Source of the DNA: Flavobacterium oncorhynchi
Lineage (GTDB): Bacteria; Bacteroidota; Bacteroidia; Flavobacteriales; Flavobacteriaceae
Reading direction: 5' to 3'
NCBI RefSeq assembly: GCF_002217355.1
Contig: NZ_MUHA01000010.1
Location: forward strand, 177,386 to 241,385
DNA: 64,000 nucleotides
The translations under genes and the position numbers were made by a program. Each line of letters starts with the position of its first letter. The stretch's first letter is position 1. The notes under the pieces are model-generated. The model had not been told where the DNA came from and searched no databases. It saw only the letters and a program-made list of their open reading frames with translations. Of this stretch, positions 55,755-64,000 are shown in pieces.

Positions 55755-55793
55755 AATTCAATTCTAATTTTCTCATTTTAAATAGTCGCTCTT

Positions 55794-55823
55794 CAAATCT
55801 AACTTTAAAACATTCTGTAACAA
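55794..55823 (-). promoter_or_regulatory. Promoter TTG-N19-TAGATTTG for the SGNH-GH20 gene
   Basis: On the minus strand TTG at 55821-55823 and a perfect TAnnTTTG (TAGATTTG, 55794-55801), 19-nt spacer, about 40 nt before the ATG at 55754. Confidence 0.65.
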
Positions 55824-56204
55824 TTACTTCTTCTCCCTTAATTATTCTTTTACAATGACGCTGTTTATTTAGAGAATTACACATCAACAAACCTGCTCGA
55901 TCCTCCTTTGGCAAGATTATCTTCAAACTCTCATCACCATAACGTAATTAAAGCTACTCCATTATTAAAACTTTTTATTTCATTTTTCTTTTTCTTTCAT
56001 TTCACCAAACAAAACCTCGTCTTTTCTTCTTTTTCATTCCAATAAATTTAATATTTCCTAAACATCATTCCTCCTCTCTGATTTTTAAAAACATTCTTTT
56101 ATTAGCTAAAACACAAAACTAAAACCTGTCTTTATTTAATAAAATATTTTAATATTTAACAAATGTATATATTATTATTTAAGAAAAAAAGCAAAATAGT
56201 AAAA

Positions 56205-56220
56205 ATGTGTTCGAACACAT
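56205..56220. promoter_or_regulatory. Perfect 16-bp palindrome ATGTGTTCGAACACAT
   Basis: A perfect dyad with central CG in the 970-nt region between the divergent GH20 and susC2 genes, about 150 nt upstream of the susC2 promoter candidate. Central CG and length fit a LacI- or GntR-type operator. No such regulator lies in the window. Confidence 0.5.
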
Positions 56221-56369
56221 AACAAAACAATACGAATTAATAAAAATATTTAAAATGCTTTATTTTAAGACAAAAAATTACAATACAACAATATAAGCGT
56301 TATTAGCTGATTTCTTTACGGTTTGCCTCATTGTTAAAAAATACTTAATAAATTTTTTTAATAATTAGA

Positions 56370-56399
56370 TTGATTTATTAAAAACATTTCATACATTTA
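56370..56399 (+). promoter_or_regulatory. Candidate promoter TTG-N19-TACATTTA for susC2
   Basis: TTG (56370-56372), 19-nt spacer, TACATTTA (56392-56399), one mismatch from TAnnTTTG. If used, the 5' leader is about 490 nt. Confidence 0.5.
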
Positions 56400-56408
56400 C
56401 AACCTAGA

Positions 56409-56418
56409 AAAACGTTTT
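56409..56418. promoter_or_regulatory. Operator-like palindrome AAAACGTTTT at the susC2 start region
   Basis: A 10-bp perfect dyad with a central CG, 10 nt after the promoter's -7 box, placing it at or just past the transcription start, a usual repressor position for LacI-type proteins. Confidence 0.4.
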
Positions 56419-56419
56419 A

Positions 56420-56894
56420 GTCAAAATCATTTAGTTCTTTTTTGATCTTTTGCTCTTTTATGCAGTAAAAATGGAACTAAAATATTTTAGCATAATCAAC
56501 TAAAACCAACATAGAATTACTATCGCAAAAAAAAGAATCCTCCCTTCTTTGAGCAATAAGTAATCTTTAAAGTTATTTACATTGAAATAACTGACTTGAT
56601 TTGATTATAAGCACATCAAAAAGGAAAAGAAGTTTTACTGGAACTTTTTGATTGAAGTTTATAAGTACTAAAAGAACACTAAACCAGTATTTAGAAAGAA
56701 AGAATATCAATATAAAAACAACAAGCTAATTTGACTAAAACGGGGAAACCCATTTTTATACTTTTTTTTTCATAAAAAAGCCAGCAGATGCTGCGAACAC
56801 TACTGGCCGATTTCTTCTTATCAAGAAATATAGATTGGAAAAAATAAACATGACCACGAAGGAAAATTATTATTAACCAAACCATTACAAAAGT
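56420..56894 (+). other. Long untranslated leader of susC2
   Basis: About 475 nt without a convincing coding frame on either strand: short frames here start at TTG or lack any family character. Stretches of short hairpins are possible (CAGCAGATGCTGCG near 56782), but no known riboswitch was recognised. SusC genes in Bacteroidetes may carry regulatory RNA in such leaders; this is inference. Confidence 0.4.
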
Positions 56895-59800
56895 ATGAAA
56901 TTACTACCAAAAAGCAAGCCTGAGAATTACTGGCTTATGCCTAAATTCGGGAACGTTATCAAATTAACACCCTTATTTTTGATACCTTTTACTATACAGG
57001 TATCGGCAGCGAAATCTACTGCAGCGACTATTTTATCAGAAAAAAATGAAGTCGTAAAAGCAGCAAATGACAGAACAGCAATTAAATCATCTTTTTTTCA
57101 AAAGCAAATAAAAGGAAAAGTACTCGACGAGGCTGGAAATCCACTCCCTGGAGCAAATATTGTCGTTAAAGGAACTAAGGTTTCAACTCAGACTGACTTC
57201 AATGGCAACTTTGAATTAAATGTTCCTGAGGGCGCTACAAAACTTATCGTTTCTTACATCGGTATGGATCAACAGGAACTAACCATTGGAGCTTCATCAA
57301 TTACGGTTGTCTTAAAAGAATCGGGACAAAAACTAAATGAGATTGTTGTTGTGGGTTATGGTACTCAGAAAAAATCTAAAATAACTGGTTCTGTATCAAA
57401 ACTAGACAATAGAGTTTTAGAAACTGGAGTACGTTCTAATCCTGCTTCGGCTTTGGCTGGTACGATCCCAGGCTTAAGAGTGCAGCAAGCTTCAGGAAGT
57501 CCTGGTGCTGTTCCTGTTATTACTTTACGTGGAGGAACTAATTACGACGGAAGCGGATCTCCATTAGTAATGGTCGACGGTTTTTTGAGAGCTAGTTTCA
57601 GCGAAATCAATCCTGATGACATTGCGTCTATTGAAGTTTTAAAAGATGCTTCAGCCACTGCTATTTATGGGGCAAGAGCCAATAATGGAGTAATTTTGAT
57701 TACTACTAAAAAAGGTAAAGCAGGCGTTTCAAACATCACTATAAATACAAATCTTGGTATCAATACTTTAAACATACCGTTTGATTTTATTAATGCGCAA
57801 GAATATTTATACTGGTCTAGAAAAGCTATTCAAACTTCTGGTTCTTATGACGCCAGCCGTCTTAGTCAGTTAAATTCTACTGGGCCATTTGGTACTGGAA
57901 ATTTATACAAAGATGCATCTGGAAATATTCTTGATGGCAACAAAAATGCATCTGCTGTATGGAGCCCAATGTTTAGAAACCCAAGTAACGAAGAGTTATT
58001 GGGACAAGGCTGGCAAAGTATGACCGACCCTGTTCGTACAAATGCTGCCGGAGCTTATGATCCAAATGGAACTAATAAAGAAATCATTTTCAAAGATTTT
58101 AATTATAAAGATTACGCGCTTAGACCTCAGGGCATAACTAAAGATATTAATTTATCGATGACAGGCGGCAGCGAAAAAGGCAGTTATTACGCCGGTATTG
58201 GTTCTTATAACGAAGAAGGCTTACCAATTAACACTTTTTACAAAAGACTGACTTTTGTTTTTAATGGTGATTATAAAATAAAGTCTTGGCTTACTTCTAC
58301 TTCTGGCTTGAACTTCGCAACAGCGCAATGGAGAGGTCCGCAAACAAATGGCGAAACCAATTATTTAACTCGTTCTCTAGGTGCACCGCCAACAATGAGA
58401 GGAACAAATGCTAATGGGGATTTATTAGTAGGTAGAGATTATACAGATGGTAATCCAGCTGTTAATGATGATAAGTTCATCCGCAAAAACCAAACCGATA
58501 AATTTACAATGACGCAATCTTTTAAAGCTGATATATTAAAAAATCTATATTTTAGAACTAGTGCCAACTGGTTTTATAATGAAGGTTTTTATGAATCGTT
58601 CAATAAAGACTTCTTATCAAGCCCTAACAACATCAACAAAACCCGTTCTTCGTCGGCTCAATTTGACCGATCATTCAGCCAGACTTATAATGGCACTTTA
58701 AACTACAATACTGATTTCTTAGGAAAAAATCATGTTGATGCTATGATTGGAGCGGAATACTATGACATCTATTCAAATGGTGTTTCCGCTGCAGGTTCAG
58801 GCGCACCATCTGATGATTTTATGGATTTACAGTACACTAGTTCAGACAAAGACAAAAGAAGCATTGATACTTACCACACCCGTCAACGCATTTTATCTTT
58901 CTTCGGTCGTGTCACATATGATTATAATGAGAAATACTTAGCAACTTTCACTATCAGACGTGACGGATACTCTAAACTGCTAAACAATCGCTGGGGTAAT
59001 TTCCCTGGAATATCTATTGGTTGGAATGTACATAAAGAAAGCTTCTTAAGCGATTCTAAAATAATCAATACTTTAAAACTAAGAGCGAGCTATGGTCAAA
59101 ACGGAAACGTGAGCGACAATCTTATTGGTCCATACCAGTTACAAGGATCTTACGGGAGCAGCAAATACGACGGAACTGTTGGTTATCAGCTTAACGGACT
59201 TCCTTTTCCTGATTTATTATGGGAACGTTCTGCAACTTATGAGTTTGGTTTAGACACGCGTTTATTTAACAGATTAGATCTTTCACTAGCTTATTATAAT
59301 AGACAAACACAAGACAAAATTTCAAGCTTCACTCTGCCTGCTACCTCAGGTATAACGTCGATTACTACAAACTTAGGTAATATGCAAAACAAAGGTTTGG
59401 AGGTTGATCTGAATTACAAAGTCATCAAAACAGCTGATTTCTCATTAGATTTTAATGCAAATGCAGCTTATAACGTTAACAAAATATTAAAACTGCCAAG
59501 CAACGGATTAGAAAACAATAGAGTTGGCGGAAGTCAGGTTACAGATAAGGATGGTAATTTAATTTGGGTTGGCGGTCTGCAGGAAGGTCAAGATCCAAAC
59601 GTTGCTTATGCTTATGTTGCCGAAGGCATTATTAGAACTCAAGCCGACTTAGATTCTTATGCTTTAAAACTAAGAGATTTAATTGGTGCCAAAGTTTTAG
59701 TTCATCCAGATGTTTTTAATGCTATGAGCCCTTCTGAAAAAGCATTGTCTTATCCTATCGCTTTAGGTGATGTAAAATGGAAAGATGTAAACGGAGATGG

Positions 59801-60338
59801 TATTATCAATAGTTATGATAGAGAATACATGGGACGAACTGTTCCTAGAGTAACTGGTGGTTTTGGCTTTTATACTACTTATAAAGGTTTCTCTTTTAGC
59901 TCTCGTTTTGACTATGCTTTAGGCTTTGTTCAATATGATGGTCCTAGATCTTGGTTTTTAAGTAATGCACAAGGAACATTTAATACTACCAAAGAAGTTT
60001 TTGATACTTGGACTCCTGAAAACCCAAATGCTAAATACCCAACATATTACTGGGCTGATCAATTGTTTAAGAACAACACTATGCGTACTTCGAGCATGTT
60101 TTACAATAAGGCAGATTATCTATCCTTTAGAGAAATCAGTTTATCGTATTCATTGCCTGCCGACTTAATGACTAAATTAAAAATAGAGGGAATCAAACTT
60201 ACTTTAACTGGGCAGAATTTAGGCTACATAAGTAAATCGACTTTGTTTTCGCCAGAGAAAACAGATCAAGGAATAAATGTTACTGGAGGTTACCCACTAC
60301 CTCGTACTATGGTTTTTGGTGTTCAAATTATTTTATAA
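56895..60338 (+). CDS. SusC/RagA-family TonB-dependent outer membrane transporter (second locus)
   Basis: 1147 residues. The N-terminus has an unusually long signal region (a hydrophobic stretch near residues 22-36, LTPLFLIPFTIQVSA). A carboxypeptidase-like domain (about 70-150, GKVLDEAGNPLPGANIVVKGT and TDFNGNFEL) comes before the motif NEIVVVGYGTQKKSKITGS. Then come a plug with PLVMVDGF and IYGARANNGVILITTKKG, and a barrel ending GVQIIL. The long gap ahead and the divergent GH20 place it in a hexosamine-type glycan locus. Its partner susD starts 7 nt later. Confidence 0.93.
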   Translation: MKLLPKSKPENYWLMPKFGNVIKLTPLFLIPFTIQVSAAKSTAATILSEKNEVVKAANDRTAIKSSFFQKQIKGKVLDEAGNPLPGANIVVKGTKVSTQTDFNGNFELNVPEGATKLIVSYIGMDQQELTIGASSITVVLKESGQKLNEIVVVGYGTQKKSKITGSVSKLDNRVLETGVRSNPASALAGTIPGLRVQQASGSPGAVPVITLRGGTNYDGSGSPLVMVDGFLRASFSEINPDDIASIEVLKDASATAIYGARANNGVILITTKKGKAGVSNITINTNLGINTLNIPFDFINAQEYLYWSRKAIQTSGSYDASRLSQLNSTGPFGTGNLYKDASGNILDGNKNASAVWSPMFRNPSNEELLGQGWQSMTDPVRTNAAGAYDPNGTNKEIIFKDFNYKDYALRPQGITKDINLSMTGGSEKGSYYAGIGSYNEEGLPINTFYKRLTFVFNGDYKIKSWLTSTSGLNFATAQWRGPQTNGETNYLTRSLGAPPTMRGTNANGDLLVGRDYTDGNPAVNDDKFIRKNQTDKFTMTQSFKADILKNLYFRTSANWFYNEGFYESFNKDFLSSPNNINKTRSSSAQFDRSFSQTYNGTLNYNTDFLGKNHVDAMIGAEYYDIYSNGVSAAGSGAPSDDFMDLQYTSSDKDKRSIDTYHTRQRILSFFGRVTYDYNEKYLATFTIRRDGYSKLLNNRWGNFPGISIGWNVHKESFLSDSKIINTLKLRASYGQNGNVSDNLIGPYQLQGSYGSSKYDGTVGYQLNGLPFPDLLWERSATYEFGLDTRLFNRLDLSLAYYNRQTQDKISSFTLPATSGITSITTNLGNMQNKGLEVDLNYKVIKTADFSLDFNANAAYNVNKILKLPSNGLENNRVGGSQVTDKDGNLIWVGGLQEGQDPNVAYAYVAEGIIRTQADLDSYALKLRDLIGAKVLVHPDVFNAMSPSEKALSYPIALGDVKWKDVNGDGIINSYDREYMGRTVPRVTGGFGFYTTYKGFSFSSRFDYALGFVQYDGPRSWFLSNAQGTFNTTKEVFDTWTPENPNAKYPTYYWADQLFKNNTMRTSSMFYNKADYLSFREISLSYSLPADLMTKLKIEGIKLTLTGQNLGYISKSTLFSPEKTDQGINVTGGYPLPRTMVFGVQIIL

Positions 60339-60345
60339 AAAAGAT

Positions 60346-61920
60346 ATGAAAAAGATATTAATAGGAATTGCATTTTTAGCGTTGTCAATTACGTTTAATG
60401 CCTGCGACAAACTGGATTTAGCTCCAGAAGATTATTACGCTAGTGAAAGCTTTTGGAAAACTCCCTCTCAAGTAGATGGAGCAATGGTAGGATTACACAG
60501 CCAACTAAGAAGCTATCAATTTACATTGTTTACATTAGGAGAACTTAGAGGAGGAACATTAAGAGACGGAACCAGCTTTACTGGAACTGCATCTTTAAAC
60601 TCAGGATCTATAGTTCGTCAGGATATTAGAGAATCATCGCCTGGTATTTCAGGCTGGGCAGGACTTTATGCACCAATATTTCAGGTAAACAATTTTATCT
60701 ATCAAGTAGAAAAAGCCCAATATTTGACTGCTGCTGATAAAAGTTATTATCTTGGTCAGGCTTATGGCTTAAGAGCTTTTTATTATTTTCAATTGTATCG
60801 TACTTATGGAAGACTTCCTATAACCAAAGAACCTAAAGTAGCTATCACGACACCTACAACAGCTCAAGATGCTTATTTGCCTCGTACAAAAACAGAAAAA
60901 GAGACTTTAGACTTTATCAAAGAAGACGTAACAAAATCTATTGCAAGTTTTTCTGGAGATTATACGTCTAAAATGCAAAAAGGACAATGGTCATTAGGAG
61001 CTTCACAAATGCTTCAAGCCGAAGTATACCTATGGTCGGCTAAAGTAAAAATTGATGGCGCAAATCCAACATCCACAGCTTCTGATTTAGCGATTGCGAG
61101 AACTGCAGTAGAAGCAGTTATCCCTAAATACAGCTTACAATCAAGCTTTTCCAATGTATTTAATTCAGCCGCTACAGCTTCAATAAAAGGAAATAATGAA
61201 ATTATTTTTGCTTTGAGATTTGGTTTTGGAGAAGCAACAAACAGCTACGGTCAATTTATTTACGCTATTACAGATCCATTAGCGGGTTATGTTGACGATA
61301 AAGGTGTTGCTATTCCTTCTAACGATCCACTTAAGGTAAATGGAGGCGGAACCATTATAAGATATGAGTACAAATATGACTTATATCAAAAATATGAAGC
61401 AGCCGACACGAGAGCAAATGTTACTTTCTTAAACTTCAACAAAGGAACAGTTCACGCTACTAATCTGCGTAAATTTATCGGAACTATTGTTGATGGCGCA
61501 CGTACTTTTTCAGATGATTTTCCTGTTTACCGTCTTTCTGAAGCTTATTTAATGCTGGCAGAAATAAAAAACAAACAAGGACAAGATCCTTCTGCCGAAA
61601 TCAACATTATCAGAACTCGCGCATATGCCGGCGGCGGCGGCTCTGCCCCAGTTTACGCAAACGGTTCTTTCGAACAAAACGAATTGACTATTTTCACTGA
61701 AAGACAAAAAGAATTCGTAGCCGAAGGAAAAATTTGGTACGACTTACGCCGTATGCAAGATGCAACGGGAACTCCTTTAGTATTTAGAATAGACCTTCCT
61801 TTAGTAGGTGTACTGCAAAATATTGATGGAATAAACCATAAAATAATATGGCCAATAGATGTTCCTACTTTAAACAGTGATCCAACTCTAGAACAAAACC
61901 CATTATACAAAGGCACTTAA
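60346..61920 (+). CDS. SusD/RagB-family lipoprotein (second locus)
   Basis: 524 residues from ATG 60346, chosen over an in-frame ATG at 60277 inside susC2 because the lipoprotein signal (MKKILIGIAFLALSITFNAC, lipobox NAC at about residue 20) begins there. The body has LRAFYYFQLYRTYGRLPI and the C-terminal AYLMLAEIKNKQGQ, IRTRAYAGGGG and WYDLRRMQD motifs of the family. It starts 7 nt after susC2, so the genes are cotranscribed. A terminator follows. Confidence 0.93.
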   Translation: MKKILIGIAFLALSITFNACDKLDLAPEDYYASESFWKTPSQVDGAMVGLHSQLRSYQFTLFTLGELRGGTLRDGTSFTGTASLNSGSIVRQDIRESSPGISGWAGLYAPIFQVNNFIYQVEKAQYLTAADKSYYLGQAYGLRAFYYFQLYRTYGRLPITKEPKVAITTPTTAQDAYLPRTKTEKETLDFIKEDVTKSIASFSGDYTSKMQKGQWSLGASQMLQAEVYLWSAKVKIDGANPTSTASDLAIARTAVEAVIPKYSLQSSFSNVFNSAATASIKGNNEIIFALRFGFGEATNSYGQFIYAITDPLAGYVDDKGVAIPSNDPLKVNGGGTIIRYEYKYDLYQKYEAADTRANVTFLNFNKGTVHATNLRKFIGTIVDGARTFSDDFPVYRLSEAYLMLAEIKNKQGQDPSAEINIIRTRAYAGGGGSAPVYANGSFEQNELTIFTERQKEFVAEGKIWYDLRRMQDATGTPLVFRIDLPLVGVLQNIDGINHKIIWPIDVPTLNSDPTLEQNPLYKGT

Positions 61921-61933
61921 TGCTTTTTAACTC

Positions 61934-61972
61934 AAAGCCCCAACAAAAATGTTTTGTTGGGGCTTTTTTAAT
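61934..61972 (+). terminator. Rho-independent terminator after susD2
   Basis: Perfect 15-bp stem AAAGCCCCAACAAAA (61934-61948) / TTTTGTTGGGGCTTT (61952-61966), 3-nt loop, then T tract. Confidence 0.92.
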
Positions 61973-62071
61973 TAATAAAACTGATTCTCATAAATCGAGT
62001 CCTCAAACTATCCTATAAAATCGATGTTTAAGATTAAATATACTGGATTAAATTTAATTTGTTACATTTTT

Positions 62072-62109
62072 TAATGACATTGCCGGCATAGAACTAGAAC
62101 CTTTTATTT
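62072..62109. repeat. Diverged direct repeat, copy 1
   Basis: 38 nt, about 30 of them identical to the copy at 63148-63185, in the same orientation. Core GACATTGCCGGCATAGAACT here against GACCTTGACGGTACAGAATT there. The reverse complement looks like a worn tRNA 3' end (GGTTCTA...TCAC). The pair encloses the helical-repeat gene. Confidence 0.5.
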
Positions 62110-62140
62110 GAAAATTCTAGTGAAAATTTAAAAGTTAGCT

Positions 62141-62872
62141 TCACTTATTTTCTCGCTCATTTATTTCTTCTATTGCACTTTGAATAAAATATTTTAAATC
62201 ATTGCTTCTTGTTCTTTTAAGCTCTGCCTTCAAAGTTTCTATTGACTGTATTGTCCCTGTTGATCTAAGTGTCGCACAAATCATACATTTGGTATGTTGA
62301 TCGCTAGTTTTAAATTTCAGTATTAAAATTTCTTCTAACTCTTTATCTTCAGAGTTTTTTAAGGCATTAAGTGCATCAATTCTATTCTGATATGTACCTT
62401 TTAATAATAAGTGTTTTAGATAATCAATGTTCAGATTAGCTGGTTTTCGCAATTCATTAAGCCTGCTTAATACAGCTGTAATTACTTCTTCTTCATCAGT
62501 TTTTTCGAGCTCTGAAATCAAAAAATCGAAAAGTTCATAATCTTTACAGTTTACACATAAACTGCTTAAACATCTTAAAACGTATTTTTTATATTGAAAA
62601 AAATCTTTGTCTTTGAGTAATTCTATGAGTTCCGGTTTTAAGTTTATATCACTTAATTCATCAGAAATTCTATAAGCATGCCAACTAGGAAAATCTTCGC
62701 TTTCAAGAGACTGATCTCGCTTCTGCCTTTTAATTATGTTATTTGAAATAGGCTTATTGTTTCCCATTTCTACAATCAAAGTCTTTAACTCAGAGCTCTT
62801 TAACCTAGTTATTAGGCTTTCTTTATCTTCTTTAACCTTTTCGTCTAAACTTTTAAATAGTCCAAATAGCAT
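62141..62872 (-). CDS. Hypothetical helical-repeat (HEAT-like) protein
   Basis: 243 residues from ATG 62872 (MLFGLFKSLDEK); the upstream TTG at 62896 is less likely. No named family. Residues 80-240 are successive helix pairs such as LIELLKDKDFFQYKKYVLRCLSSL, VITAVLSRLNELRK, LLKGTYQNRIDALNALKN and IETLKAELKRT, typical of HEAT or Armadillo-like scaffolds. No signal peptide. It is an isolated gene between two diverged direct repeats, which may mark an acquired segment. Confidence 0.65.
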   Translation of the reverse strand: MLFGLFKSLDEKVKEDKESLITRLKSSELKTLIVEMGNNKPISNNIIKRQKRDQSLESEDFPSWHAYRISDELSDINLKPELIELLKDKDFFQYKKYVLRCLSSLCVNCKDYELFDFLISELEKTDEEEVITAVLSRLNELRKPANLNIDYLKHLLLKGTYQNRIDALNALKNSEDKELEEILILKFKTSDQHTKCMICATLRSTGTIQSIETLKAELKRTRSNDLKYFIQSAIEEINERENK

Positions 62873-63109
62873 AATTTTGTTTTTTCGCAGCTGCAAGCTA
62901 GTTATCTATAAACTTATTATTATAACTGAAAATAGAATGCTTAATAAAACGAATATAAAGTTAATTCATGGATTGCCTGCCATTGTTGAAACAAAAAATC
63001 TTAATTTATAAATTGCAGATCCATGGTAAAGCTTGAACGAAAACTATCAACAAACACAGGTTCTGTTAGTAAGTAATGAAACATTCAAAGTGTTTTTAAA
63101 CCATAAAAA

Positions 63110-63137
63110 AAGCCTGAGAATTTGTACTCTCAGGCTT
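63110..63137. terminator. Hairpin terminator-like structure
   Basis: Perfect 10-bp stem AAGCCTGAGA (63110-63119) / TCTCAGGCTT (63128-63137), 8-nt loop, with A-run before and T-rich sequence after. No gene ends beside it, so it may be a leftover of a lost gene. Confidence 0.7.
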
Positions 63138-63147
63138 ATAATTTTTA

Positions 63148-63185
63148 TAGTGACCTTGACGGTACAGAATTAGAACCATTTATTA
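63148..63185. repeat. Diverged direct repeat, copy 2
   Basis: Second copy of the 38-nt repeat at 62072, 1076 nt away, directly after the hairpin at 63110. Read on the minus strand it resembles the T-loop and 3' end of a tRNA, but the stem pairing is broken. The 540-nt gap 62897-63437 otherwise holds nothing besides the hairpin and the promoter at 63342. Confidence 0.5.
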
Positions 63186-63341
63186 GAAGATTTAAAGATT
63201 TTGGGTGATGCGTAATTTTGCTATTTGAATTTAATATCATTATTAGTTAAAGTCAAGTTCCCGTAATTCATCAAAGTAGCAAGAGCAACGAAATTCATAT
63301 TAATTTTAATACGAAAAGTATTCAATAAATAAAAGTCCGCT

Positions 63342-63373
63342 TGGTGGTTTATAAAATAAAAAAACTATTTTTG
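63342..63373 (+). promoter_or_regulatory. Promoter TTG-N21-TATTTTTG
   Basis: TTG (63342-63344), 21-nt spacer and a perfect TAnnTTTG (TATTTTTG, 63366-63373), 64 nt before the ATG of the serine hydrolase. Confidence 0.6.
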
Positions 63374-63437
63374 AAAACAAATAAATACTGACATTTCTCA
63401 GACATAGCACCCCATAAACGATAAAAACAAGTCAATA

Positions 63438-64000
63438 ATGAAAATGACAATCTTAACAACAGTACTACTTTTGACATTATGTCAAATCGGATTTGCTCAA
63501 ACAAATTACACAGCAAAATTAGACAATTACTTCAATGCACTTGAAGTAAACGACAAGTTTATGGGAAGTGTAGCAATTTCACAAAATGGTGAGATCGTTT
63601 ACACAAAATCAATTGGATTTGCAGACGTTGAAAAAAAAATTAAAGCAACCAAAAATTCAAAATACAGAATTGGTTCAATTTCTAAGTCATTCACAGCGGT
63701 TTTGATTTTAAAAGCAACTGAAGAAAAAAAGCTGGACTTAACCCAAACTATTTACAAATGGTTTCCAACAATAAAAAACGCAGATAAAATATCTATAAAA
63801 CAGTTGCTTAGCCATAGAAGCGGGATACATAATTTTACGGATGACAATGAATATCTAACTTGGAACACACAACCAAAAACAGAAAAAGAAATGCTTGAAA
63901 TTATAGCAAAAGGAGGCAGCGATTTCGAACCAGACAGCAAAGCAGAGTACAGCAATTCAAATTTTGTGCTTTTGACTTACATTGCAAATTCCGGTTATAT
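63438..64000 (+). CDS. Secreted beta-lactamase-fold (class C/PBP4*) serine hydrolase, 3' end cut by window
   Basis: 187 residues are visible, starting at ATG 63438 with a signal peptide (TILTTVLLLTLCQIGFAQ). The catalytic SxxK is in RIGSISKSFTAVLIL and the YxN motif is in AEYSNSN; QLLSHRSGIHNFTDD is the usual loop of the esterase/DD-peptidase group. The family hydrolyses esters, D-amino peptides or beta-lactams; sequence here does not separate these, and true beta-lactamase activity should not be assumed. The C-terminal half lies beyond the window. Confidence 0.88.
   Translation, partial: MKMTILTTVLLLTLCQIGFAQTNYTAKLDNYFNALEVNDKFMGSVAISQNGEIVYTKSIGFADVEKKIKATKNSKYRIGSISKSFTAVLILKATEEKKLDLTQTIYKWFPTIKNADKISIKQLLSHRSGIHNFTDDNEYLTWNTQPKTEKEMLEIIAKGGSDFEPDSKAEYSNSNFVLLTYIANSGY

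Noticed and set aside
55741..55926. 61-codon minus-strand frame upstream of the GH20 gene
   Set aside because: It starts at TTG, contains the GH20 promoter (55794-55823), overlaps the GH20 start and shows no family character.
56691..56885. 64-codon minus-strand frame in the susC2 leader
   Set aside because: Low-complexity hydrophobic composition from AT-rich DNA, antisense to the leader, no recognised domain.
62736..63011. 91-codon + frame at the end of the helical-repeat gene
   Set aside because: Mostly antisense to the helical-repeat gene; no family match and no promoter of its own.
63438..64000. Calling the last gene a beta-lactamase resistance gene
   Set aside because: SxxK and YxN are shared by esterases and DD-peptidases and the C-terminal KTG region is outside the window.

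Overview
The window comes from the chromosome of a Flavobacterium close to F. johnsoniae. Four things support this: the gldK-gldL-gldM-gldN-gldO gliding/type IX secretion cluster, including the tandem gldN/gldO pair; two SusC/SusD pairs; promoters of the TTG-N19-23-TAnnTTTG type; and low-GC DNA with many palindromic intergenic repeats. No rRNA, intact tRNA, CRISPR array or complete prophage was seen.

Region 1 (1-17132, all on +) is the most interesting part. It holds the tail of a probable DUF1338 enzyme, an antiquitin-type aldehyde dehydrogenase, SusC and SusD, a secreted GH63 alpha-glucosidase, a secreted GH42 beta-galactosidase, a fusion of a hydroxylysine-kinase-like domain with a 5-phosphohydroxylysine phospho-lyase-like domain, and a YdiJ-type FAD/Fe-S D-2-hydroxyglutarate dehydrogenase. 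Read together they match the structure of collagen's Glc-alpha-1,2-Gal-beta-O-hydroxylysine. The outer enzymes would remove glucose and galactose. The inner enzymes would turn hydroxylysine into aminoadipate semialdehyde, aminoadipate, oxoadipate, D-2-hydroxyglutarate and 2-oxoglutarate. The aminoadipate transaminase is not in the window. I propose this as a glycosylated-hydroxylysine utilisation locus; it is an inference from family assignments and gene order.

Region 2 (17149-28558) is mixed housekeeping and accessory genes: MgtC-like, an AraC regulator with a DUF417 protein, a small GNAT protein, a leucine-rich-repeat protein, DUF1761, a FemAB/GNAT-like protein, a diacylglycerol-kinase-like protein divergent from an App1-like phosphatase, an ABC-F ATPase, DUF983, and a DAO-type oxidoreductase.

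Region 3 (28639-38510, all on -) holds topA, an arginase-fold protein with degraded metal motifs, then gldK to gldO.

Region 4 (38782-46688, all on +) holds miaB, a GxxExxY nuclease-like gene between perfect 19-bp inverted repeats, a sigma-54 activator without a receiver domain, an lptE-like gene, an acidic-repeat/TPR gene, secG, and groES-groEL.

Region 5 (46692-53153) holds a secreted nucleotide-pyrophosphatase-like enzyme, a SulP transporter, a XRE repressor facing a small gene across two matched operator-like sites, DUF3754, and an Mpo1-like protein.

Region 6 (53157-61972) is a second glycan locus: a secreted SGNH-GH20 fusion, divergent from a SusC/SusD pair with a leader of about 490 nt.

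Region 7 (61973-64000) holds a helical-repeat hypothetical gene between diverged direct repeats, and the start of a secreted class-C beta-lactamase-fold hydrolase cut by the window edge. Several start codons were moved from upstream TTG codons to internal ATGs on family or promoter evidence.
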